From NCBI GenBank assembly GCA_045801465.1, contig JBJMSU010000200.1, forward strand, positions 1-5,595: a stretch of DNA of 5,595 nucleotides, in the 5' to 3' direction. Below the pieces are notes generated by a model. That model did no database searches. It had not been told where the DNA came from and saw nothing but the letters and a program-made list of their open reading frames with translations. Position numbers and translations under genes: made by a program. The stretch's first letter is position 1. Each line of letters starts with the position of its first letter. This stretch comes from DATFWC01 sp045801465 (lineage in GTDB: Bacteria > Pseudomonadota > Alphaproteobacteria > Rhizobiales > Xanthobacteraceae). This document shows positions 1 through 5,031 of this stretch, in pieces.

Positions 1-16
1 TTGTGAACAAGCTGCG

Positions 17-86
17 GTAGCCCGCATGAGCGAAGCGGAATGCGGGAGCAGTCAATCCCGGATTTCGCTGCGCTCATCCGGGCTAT
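17..86. repeat. Inverted pair of 31-bp palindromic intergenic repeats
   Basis: Two copies of one 31-bp element lie head to head, at 17-47 and 56-86, separated by 8 bp. The reverse complement of the first matches the second at 26 of 31 positions by hand count. Each copy is itself a hairpin with a 7-bp stem: CCCGCAT (21-27) with ATGCGGG (40-46), and CCCGGAT (57-63) with ATCCGGG (76-82), each around a 12-nt loop. The whole can also fold as one long cruciform. It starts 13 bp beyond the stop codon of the minus-strand monooxygenase, so it may act as that transcript's 3' structure, but there is no T-run typical of an intrinsic terminator. It resembles REP/BIME-like dispersed repeats of proteobacterial genomes; membership in a named family was not checked. 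Confidence 0.8.
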
Positions 87-98
87 GGGCCAAGCCTG

Positions 99-1322
99 TC
101 AAGCATACAAGAAATCCAGCACCGCGGTCTCGGCCAGCACCGCCTCCGGAATGCTGTAGCGCGCCGAATGGGCGCGCTCCTCGTCGGTCTCTTTGAGCGC
201 CTGCAGATAGGCCCCGAGGTGGCGCGCGCGCTGGATGATGCGCGTGCCGACGGGAAGGCGGACGGATTCGAACTGCCGCAGCGCCGGCTCGACGTCGCGG
301 CAGTCCTCGAGCGCCTTGACCAGCGCCATCGCGTCGTCCGCCGCCTTGGCGACCCCGGCCGCCACATGCGGCCGCGCCACGAAGGCCGCGTCGCCCATGA
401 TGGCCACCCGCCCGAAGGCCATGCGCGGTGTTTCGAGGTCGTAGATCGGCTGCAGGATCGGCTCGTCGATGATACGCACGATCTCACGCATGCGAGGAGC
501 GATCAGGCGCTCGGCGTCGGCACGCATCTCCGCGACCGCCTCGCGCCGGATGAGCGGCGGCGGAATCGAGATCGCGTGACTCGTGCCGCTTTCGTCCGTG
601 AGCAGCCATTTCAGCTTGGTGCGTTCCTCGGCCGGGCGGTACCAGACGACGTTGTAGCGGCGGTGGCCGGCGCGGAGGTCGTTGTCCGGGCCGGCGACCG
701 GATACCCTAAGAACTGCTCGCCGGGCGGCAGACAAAATGACATGTAGTCGAACAGTTCGCGGTGGGTCTCTGGCGCCATCGCGTTTTCGGCAATCAGCGC
801 GCGCCAAGCCACGTATCCGGCGTAGAGTGGGGCCAGCTCGGGGAGCAGCTGCTGGCGCACCGTCGAACGGATGCCGTCCGCTCCCACCAGGAGATCGCCT
901 TCGGCGCTGCTGCCGTCGCTCAAATGCGCCGTGACGCTGCGGCTCGTCTGCGTCAAGCGCGCAAGGCCGCGGCCACGGTGGTAGCGCTCGGGCGGAAATG
1001 CGTCGCGCAGGCAACGATAGACGCGCTCCCAGGCGGTCAGGACCTGTGGACAGGTGAGCTCGCCGGTCAGGCGTCCAGAGGCGTCGAAAATCCTGCGGGT
1101 GGTGATGTGGACGCCGAGATCGGTCGGATCGACCCCGACGGTGCGCAGCGTATCGATCAGTTCCGGCTGCGCCACGATGCCGGCACCGCGGCCGGCGAGC
1201 TCGCCCTCCACCCGTTCGTACACGTGAACGTCCCAGCCCGCGCGCCGCAACAGCACGCCGGCGAGCAATCCGCTCATCGAGCCGCCGATCACGATGGCCC
1301 GGCTTGATTTCGCTTCGATCAA
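99..1322 (-). CDS. FAD-dependent aromatic monooxygenase, 2,6-dihydroxypyridine 3-hydroxylase-like
   Basis: This 407-aa protein is a class A flavoprotein hydroxylase, a family that uses NAD(P)H and O2 to hydroxylate an aromatic ring in the cytoplasm. Seen in order: a Rossmann dinucleotide motif GGSMSG (residues 13-18) after the first beta strand, the ribose-binding acid E36 at the end of the second strand, an RGAGI stretch (45-49), the DG motif within LLVGADGIRSTVR (about 144-156), and the GD motif around G310-D311 followed by ARPHVAAGVAKAADDA (316-331). That last segment recalls dihydroxypyridine hydroxylases and close relatives. The length fits the family. The start is TTG at 1322-1320: an in-frame stop lies about 80 bp upstream with no ATG or GTG between, and the first internal ATG falls inside the FAD motif. 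No clear Shine-Dalgarno is visible. The gene diverges from the cupin gene. The true substrate is unknown; a salicylate-type or other phenolic hydroxylase is possible. Confidence 0.88.
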   Translation of the reverse strand: MIEAKSSRAIVIGGSMSGLLAGVLLRRAGWDVHVYERVEGELAGRGAGIVAQPELIDTLRTVGVDPTDLGVHITTRRIFDASGRLTGELTCPQVLTAWERVYRCLRDAFPPERYHRGRGLARLTQTSRSVTAHLSDGSSAEGDLLVGADGIRSTVRQQLLPELAPLYAGYVAWRALIAENAMAPETHRELFDYMSFCLPPGEQFLGYPVAGPDNDLRAGHRRYNVVWYRPAEERTKLKWLLTDESGTSHAISIPPPLIRREAVAEMRADAERLIAPRMREIVRIIDEPILQPIYDLETPRMAFGRVAIMGDAAFVARPHVAAGVAKAADDAMALVKALEDCRDVEPALRQFESVRLPVGTRIIQRARHLGAYLQALKETDEERAHSARYSIPEAVLAETAVLDFLYA

Positions 1323-1335
1323 GGCTTCGATCCGG

Positions 1336-1365
1336 TTCTCAGGCGGAAAAAACGCGCTATATAGT
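1336..1365 (+). promoter_or_regulatory. Possible divergent promoter in the monooxygenase/cupin spacer
   Basis: The 69-bp spacer between the divergent genes holds the only AT-rich patch nearby, GCTATATAGT, preceded by a six-A run (1347-1352). For the plus strand, TTCTCA (1336-1341) and TATAGT (1360-1365) form a weak -35/-10 pair with an 18-bp gap, which would start transcription shortly before the cupin ribosome binding site. TATATA (1358-1363) is self-complementary, so it could also be the -10 of the minus-strand gene, though no good -35 is visible on that side. Both genes must start transcription in or near this spacer; the exact boxes are a guess. Confidence 0.35.
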
Positions 1366-1380
1366 GTGCCAGTATTCGCT

Positions 1381-1385
1381 GGAGG
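1381..1385 (+). promoter_or_regulatory. Ribosome binding site of the cupin gene
   Basis: GGAGG lies 6 nt before the ATG at 1392. It fixes that start over the out-of-frame ATG at 1387 and the in-frame ATG codons 12 and 15 bp downstream. Confidence 0.8.
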
Positions 1386-1391
1386 AATGCC

Positions 1392-1844
1392 ATGGCTCTT
1401 TCAATGATGGACAAGGCGGCGGTGCATGCCGACAAAAGCGCATGGCCGGCCGATGTCGCGGCGGAGTTCGAGCGCGAAGCCAAGAATCCCAATCCTTGCG
1501 TCGGCAACATGCTGGTGTCGGAAAGCGATCGCGTCCGCGTATGGACGATCCGGCTTGCTCCCGGCGAGCGGTTCGGCTTCCATCGTCATGTCCTCGACTA
1601 TTTCTGGACCGCAGTGACGGGAGGCCGCGGCCGCCAGCACGTGCATGACGGCACCACCGTCGAATACACCTATCAGCCGGGCGAGACCCGCCACGAGACG
1701 TACGGGCCGGGACAGTGCAAGGTGCACGATCTCGAGAACCTCGGCGACAAGGAGATGGTGTTCATGACGGTCGAGTTTCTCACCAGCGCCAACCAGCCAT
1801 TGCCGCTTCCCGCGCATGTGCGCGCGGCGAAGTCTGCCGCCTGA
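1392..1844 (+). CDS. Small single-domain cupin protein
   Basis: This 150-aa protein has one RmlC-like cupin beta barrel. The first cupin motif is PGERFGFHRHVLDYFWTAVTGG (about 57-78), with H64 and H66 as the metal-binding pair; the usual glutamate is not obvious and D69 may take its place. The second motif is YQPGETRHE (94-102), with H101 as the likely third histidine and N116 a little further on. An extra HVH (83-85) lies between them. The family covers dioxygenases, isomerases and sugar or ligand-binding proteins, so the reaction cannot be assigned; the retained histidines suggest a metal-dependent role. A strong ribosome binding site precedes the start. The gene diverges from the flavin monooxygenase and is followed 70 bp later by the AbrB-type membrane protein, so a role in the same catabolic route is plausible inference. 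Confidence 0.82.
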   Translation: MALSMMDKAAVHADKSAWPADVAAEFEREAKNPNPCVGNMLVSESDRVRVWTIRLAPGERFGFHRHVLDYFWTAVTGGRGRQHVHDGTTVEYTYQPGETRHETYGPGQCKVHDLENLGDKEMVFMTVEFLTSANQPLPLPAHVRAAKSAA

Positions 1845-1914
1845 GCGCGTATTGACCGTCCTTTCTGCGAAGGCCAAGCAGGCGTAGCGACCTCGTGCAT
1901 TGATCCGGGGTGCA

Positions 1915-2988
1915 ATGAACGAAACGGCCCCGGTTTCTGCCCGGCCAAAATCCACGCCGTTCGGACGTGCGGCCGCCGCGGCAGCAACGTTGGTGGCCGC
2001 CGTCGTCGGCGCGTTCATGGCTCGGCTCGGCGGGCTGCCGCTGCCGTGGTTGCTGGGCTCGCTGTTCGCGACCGCGCTGGTCGGGCTGTTGGGCGCGCCG
2101 ATCAGGCCGATCCGCTACGGCCGCACCGTCGGCCAGGTGGTCATCGGCTCGGCCATCGGCGTGCAATTCAACAAGACCATCATCCTCACGCTGCTCTCGC
2201 TGCTGCACGTGATGGGCGCCGTCGCGCTCGTCTCGATCGTGGTGGGCGCGTGCGGCGCCTTGCTGCTGATGCGGCTCGCGCACCTGGACAAGACCACGGC
2301 GTTCTTCGCGACCGTACCGGGCGGCGTCGCCGAGATGGTCAATATCGCGCCCCGGTACAACGCCGAGCTCGAGCCGATCATGCTCTCGCAGACCCTGCGC
2401 GTCGGGCTGATCGTTGCGGTGGCGCCGTTCCTGGTCATCCAATTTTCCCATGCGGGCGGGCAGTCGCTGGTTCCGGGGCTCACGATGGGGTGGCCGATTG
2501 CCCTGGTGCTGCTGGCGGCTGCCGCGGTGGGCGGCGCCGCCTTTGCCGCCTTCACGTTTCCCAACGCCTGGTTCATGGGCGCGATCGCCGTCGGGATCGC
2601 ATTCGGATTCATTGGCCTGGCGGAAGGCCGCATGCCCGATCTCGTCCTCATCCCGGCACAGATCCTCATTGGCGCCTCGCTCGGCGTCCAGTTCCGGCGC
2701 GAGTTCCTGACGCGCCTCACCAGGATCATGCTGGCGTCGAGCGTCGTCGTCCTGTTCGGCGCAACCACCATGGCGCTGATTGGAGCCGGCATTGCCTTCC
2801 TCCTGGCGCTGCCCATTCCCACCATGGTGCTCGCCTTCGCGCCGGCCGGCATGGCCGAGATGGTGTTGACCGCCAAGTTGCTCGGCCTCGACGCGCCGGT
2901 GGTGGCGGGTTTTCAGCTCGTGCGGATCATCATCATCCTGGTGCTGGCGCAACCGGCCTATCGACTGTTTGCCAAGCTGGTGCGGTGA
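1915..2988 (+). CDS. AbrB-family integral membrane protein (putative transporter, internally duplicated)
   Basis: This 357-aa, very hydrophobic protein probably has 9-11 membrane helices in the inner membrane. It shows the two-fold duplication typical of the Gram-negative AbrB/putative ammonia monooxygenase regulator family (Pfam AbrB, PF05145). GQVVIGSAIGVQF (73-85) is echoed by AQILIGASLGVQF (248-260), ATVPGGVAEMV (132-142) by AFAPAGMAEMV (307-317), and SQTLRVGLIVAVAPFL (158-173) by FQLVRIIIILVLAQPAY (333-349). Despite the name it is unrelated to the DNA-binding AbrB of Bacillus; members are now often regarded as transporters, and placement in a catabolic cluster would suit uptake or efflux of substrate, which is inference. 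The ATG at 1915 is preferred over an in-frame TTG at 1900: CGGGG lies close upstream of the ATG, nothing suitable precedes the TTG, and the extra five residues add no motif. Both ribosome binding sites are weak. Confidence 0.87.
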   Translation: MNETAPVSARPKSTPFGRAAAAAATLVAAVVGAFMARLGGLPLPWLLGSLFATALVGLLGAPIRPIRYGRTVGQVVIGSAIGVQFNKTIILTLLSLLHVMGAVALVSIVVGACGALLLMRLAHLDKTTAFFATVPGGVAEMVNIAPRYNAELEPIMLSQTLRVGLIVAVAPFLVIQFSHAGGQSLVPGLTMGWPIALVLLAAAAVGGAAFAAFTFPNAWFMGAIAVGIAFGFIGLAEGRMPDLVLIPAQILIGASLGVQFRREFLTRLTRIMLASSVVVLFGATTMALIGAGIAFLLALPIPTMVLAFAPAGMAEMVLTAKLLGLDAPVVAGFQLVRIIIILVLAQPAYRLFAKLVR

Positions 2989-2991
2989 AGG

Positions 2992-3062
2992 GGCGAATAG
3001 CGAATGCGACACTCGCCTCTTGCCACCGCTATTCGCCATTCGCTATTCGCCATTCGCTGTTC
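2992..3062. repeat. Tandem 14-bp repeat with perfect 15-bp inverted repeat
   Basis: The spacer after the membrane protein gene holds two exact tandem copies of CGCTATTCGCCATT (3027-3040 and 3041-3054) and a degenerate start of a third (CGCTGTTC, 3055-3062). GGCGAATAGCGAATG at 2992-3006 is the exact reverse complement of 3037-3051, giving a 15-bp stem around a 30-nt loop. The element begins 4 bp after the stop codon and ends 9 bp before the ribosome binding site of the dehydrogenase gene, so it fills most of the spacer. Similar CGCTATTCGCC strings are familiar between genes of Bradyrhizobium relatives, from memory. It may end the upstream transcript or affect mRNA stability; no T-run follows. 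Confidence 0.85.
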
Positions 3063-3070
3063 CCGGCGAT

Positions 3071-3076
3071 GAGGAG
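3071..3076 (+). promoter_or_regulatory. Ribosome binding site of the dehydrogenase gene
   Basis: GAGGAG lies 8 nt before the ATG at 3085 and supports that start, which places the nucleotide-binding strand at residue 7 as expected for the family. Confidence 0.75.
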
Positions 3077-3084
3077 AAACTTAA

Positions 3085-4044
3085 ATGGCGCAGAACACGC
3101 AGAAGATCGGCTGGATCGGCATGGGCCGCATGGGATATCCGATGGCCGAGCGCCTGCTCGACGCCGGTTACGACGTCTCCATCTGGAACCGTACGCGCGC
3201 GAAAGCCGAGCCGCTCGCCAAGAAGGGCGGCAAGATCGTCGACAACCTCGCCGATCTGAAAAATGTCGACGTGCTGTTCTCGATCGTGTCGACCGGCAAG
3301 GATCTCGATCAGGTTTATTTCGGCAAGAACAGCGTGACTGGTGGCGGCGGCAAGGTGCCGCGCGTGTTCGTCGACTGCTCGACCATTGCGGTGGAGGAAT
3401 CGGCGGCGATCCGCGACCGTCTGGGGCAGCTCGGCAGCGACTTCATCGCCTGCCCGGTGAGCGGCAACGCCAAGGTGATCAAGGCCGGCAAGCTCTCCGC
3501 CGTCGCCTCCGGACCGGAAAGCGCCTTCCGCACGGTCGAGCCCATGGTCCAGGTGTTCGCGCCGCGCGGCGTCTCCTATGTGGGCGAAGGCGAGCTCGCG
3601 CGCGTGTGCAAGATCGCGCACAACGTCATGCTCGGCGTGGTGATCGAGAACCTGATCGAGATCACGCTCTTGACCAACAAGATGGGCGTGCCGCGCCACG
3701 CCTTCCTGGCCTTCCTCAACAACAGCGTGATGGGCTCGATGTTCACGACGTACAAATCGCCGGCGCTGGTCAATCTCGACTGGACCACCACGTTTACGCC
3801 CGAGCTCCTGCGCAAGGATCTGGATCTCGGTCTCAAGCTCGGCCGCGAGCAGGACGTCATCATGCCGGTCACGGCGGCGGCGCGCGAGGTGCTGCAGAGC
3901 CATTTCGGCGCCGCCACGCTGCAGAAGAATGCCGACGAGTACCTGCAGAAGGATTTCGCCGCGCTCGCCGAGACCATGGCGCTCGCCTCCGGCATGGAAT
4001 TGGAGAGCGAGCACAAGAACGTGCCGACCGGGCTTGAGAGCTAG
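3085..4044 (+). CDS. NAD(P)-dependent oxidoreductase, 3-hydroxyisobutyrate dehydrogenase family
   Basis: This 319-aa cytoplasmic beta-hydroxyacid dehydrogenase would oxidise a 3-hydroxy acid or reduce the matching semialdehyde using NAD(P). The N-terminal Rossmann domain opens with IGWIGMGRMGYPMAERL (8-24), the family signature; WNRTRAKAEPL (34-44) follows, and R36/R38 after the second strand hint at NADP preference. The substrate loop is FIACPVSGNAKVIKAGKLSAV (120-140). The catalytic lysine is K176 in CKIAHNVMLG, with N180 four residues on. The C-terminal helical domain carries KDLDLGLKLGRE (244-255). Length is slightly above the usual 290-300. The loop departs from the common DAPVSGG pattern (C123 replaces alanine, N128 replaces glycine), so the protein may belong to a subfamily with another substrate, such as a tartronate semialdehyde or glyoxylate/succinic semialdehyde reductase relative. 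Repeat-filled spacers flank it on both sides. Confidence 0.9.
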   Translation: MAQNTQKIGWIGMGRMGYPMAERLLDAGYDVSIWNRTRAKAEPLAKKGGKIVDNLADLKNVDVLFSIVSTGKDLDQVYFGKNSVTGGGGKVPRVFVDCSTIAVEESAAIRDRLGQLGSDFIACPVSGNAKVIKAGKLSAVASGPESAFRTVEPMVQVFAPRGVSYVGEGELARVCKIAHNVMLGVVIENLIEITLLTNKMGVPRHAFLAFLNNSVMGSMFTTYKSPALVNLDWTTTFTPELLRKDLDLGLKLGREQDVIMPVTAAAREVLQSHFGAATLQKNADEYLQKDFAALAETMALASGMELESEHKNVPTGLES

Positions 4045-4062
4045 AGAGCGACCCACCTCTCC

Positions 4063-4206
4063 TGTCATCCCGGCCGAGCGCCGCAAGGCGCAAGAGCCGG
4101 GATCCATGAGCCCCTTTCGTGAGTTGCAAGACCGCCGACGTTGATCTTTGATGCCGGGCCAATTGGGTCCCGGATCGGCTCGCTTCGCGAGCCGTCCGGG
4201 ATGACA
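4063..4206. repeat. 144-bp palindromic element with 11-bp terminal inverted repeats
   Basis: TGTCATCCCGG (4063-4073) and its exact reverse complement CCGGGATGACA (4196-4206) bound an element that fills most of the dehydrogenase/GST spacer. Each end is also a hairpin. The left one pairs TCCCGGC (4068-4074) with GCCGGGA (4096-4102) and, inside, GCGCC (4078-4082) with GGCGC (4087-4091) around a GCAA tetraloop. The right one pairs TCCCGGA (4168-4174) with TCCGGGA (4195-4201) and, inside, GGCTCGC (4177-4183) with GCGAGCC (4187-4193) around TTC. No flanking target duplication is visible and nothing is coded inside. It resembles palindromic dispersed repeats of alphaproteobacteria; a small non-autonomous mobile element is an alternative. 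Confidence 0.8.
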
Positions 4207-4229
4207 ATGGGAACGGCCCGGGGACAGAA

Positions 4230-5000
4230 ATGACCTTCACGCTCTACAACGCGCCGCCGTCGACCTGCAGCCAGCGGGTGCGCTTCGTCCTTAACGCCAA
4301 GAAGCTTCCCTTCGCCGAGGTGAAGCTCGACCTCATGGCGGGCGATCAGCTCAAGCCCGAATACCTCGCGCTCAACCCCAACGGGGTGGTGCCGACCCTC
4401 GATCACGATGGCAACATCGTCATCGATTCCTCGGTGATCATCGAATACCTCGACGAGGTCGCGCCGGAGCCGGCGCGCTTCACACCTGCCGATCCGGTGG
4501 CGCGGGCGCGCATGCGGGCGCTCATGCGCTTCATCGACGAGATGCCGGCCGCGGCAGTGCGGGTGCCGACGTTCAATCTCGCCTTCCTGCCGCGATTTGC
4601 CGGCTTGAGCGAGGACGAGTTCCTGGCGTTCGCCGAGTCGAAGCCGCTGCGCAAGGAATTCATGCTCGCCATGGGCCGCACGGGCTTTCCCGAAAAGGAG
4701 ATGAACGCCGCGCTCGATCGGCTGCGGCGCACCTATCAGCGCATGGACGCCGAGATGGAGAAGAGCGGCGGCCCATGGCTGCTCGGCAAAGACATCACGC
4801 TTGCCGACATCGCCGTGATGCCGGCGCTCGTGCGCATGGCCGACCTCGGCCTCGCCACCATGTGGCAGGATCTGCCGCGCGTGGTTCGCTGGTACGATGC
4901 GATCCGTGCGCACGAGGCCTTCGCGCCGACCTATTATCCGGGCTCGCTGCTCACGGAGCGCTTCCCCCACTTGCGCGAGCGGGTAAAATCGCCGGCCTAG
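4230..5000 (+). CDS. Glutathione S-transferase family protein, LigF/beta-etherase-like layout
   Basis: This 256-aa cytoplasmic protein has the two GST domains. The N-terminal thioredoxin fold (1-80) shows PSTCSQRVRFVL (10-21), where S11 or C13 could activate glutathione, NPNGVVPTL (49-57) with the cis-proline P55, and DSSVIIEYLDEV (66-77), the glutathione gamma-glutamyl binding segment. The helical C-terminal domain ends in the N-capping motif ITLADIAVMPAL (189-200). The protein is longer than typical bacterial GSTs (200-230 aa), the extra length lying in a 110-155 insert that ends in RTGFPEKEM. As I remember Sphingobium LigF (about 257 aa), it shares the PADP...R..MR, LSDEEF-like and R.GFP landmarks, so a glutathione-dependent ether cleavage or similar reaction is possible but unproven. 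GGGGA (4220-4224) lies 5 nt before the ATG. The Rieske oxygenase gene follows after 31 bp, suggesting co-transcription. Confidence 0.87.
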   Translation: MTFTLYNAPPSTCSQRVRFVLNAKKLPFAEVKLDLMAGDQLKPEYLALNPNGVVPTLDHDGNIVIDSSVIIEYLDEVAPEPARFTPADPVARARMRALMRFIDEMPAAAVRVPTFNLAFLPRFAGLSEDEFLAFAESKPLRKEFMLAMGRTGFPEKEMNAALDRLRRTYQRMDAEMEKSGGPWLLGKDITLADIAVMPALVRMADLGLATMWQDLPRVVRWYDAIRAHEAFAPTYYPGSLLTERFPHLRERVKSPA

Positions 5001-5017
5001 ACCTGATTTGTCAGGTC
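5000..5017 (+). promoter_or_regulatory. Perfect 7-4-7 hairpin between GST stop and Rieske ribosome binding site
   Basis: GACCTGATTTGTCAGGTC is a perfect palindrome with 7-bp arms and a TTTG loop. It begins on the last base of the GST stop codon and ends 2 nt before the AGGAGG of the Rieske gene. In RNA it could affect coupling or mRNA stability between the two genes; in DNA it could be an operator. There is no T-run, so it is not a standard intrinsic terminator. The structure is visible; its role is inference. Confidence 0.55.
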
Positions 5018-5019
5018 GC

Positions 5020-5025
5020 AGGAGG
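5020..5025 (+). promoter_or_regulatory. Ribosome binding site setting the GTG start of the Rieske gene
   Basis: AGGAGG ends 6 nt before the GTG at 5032. No ATG in this frame occurs before residue 19, which lies inside the conserved VGPGTPMG stretch, so the GTG is the start. Confidence 0.85.
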
Positions 5026-5031
5026 CACTTC

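Noticed and set aside
17..86. Intrinsic terminator for the minus-strand monooxygenase
   Set aside because: The hairpins are GC-rich but no T-run follows on the minus strand, so it is annotated as a repeat only.
1852..1890. Promoter for the membrane protein gene beginning at TTGACC
   Set aside because: TTGACC (1852-1857) is a fair -35 box, but no -10-like hexamer occurs at a suitable distance in this GC-rich stretch.
1780..3039. A 419-codon minus-strand open frame opposite the membrane protein gene
   Set aside because: Low-complexity, charge-rich composition and complete overlap with a well-supported gene; a GC-bias shadow.
2992..3062. CRISPR-like array
   Set aside because: The 14-bp units are directly adjacent with no spacers, and there are only two full copies.
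2046..4037. A 663-codon plus-strand open frame crossing two genes
   Set aside because: It overlaps the membrane protein and dehydrogenase in another frame. Its translation is rich in Arg, Ala, Gly and His with no motif, as expected from high-GC shadow frames.
3043..4107. A 354-codon minus-strand open frame opposite the dehydrogenase gene
   Set aside because: Antisense shadow of a gene with clear motifs; its translation has no recognisable domain.
4063..4206. Insertion sequence
   Set aside because: It is 144 bp long with no coding capacity and no visible target-site duplication; the 11-bp end repeats alone do not show transposition.
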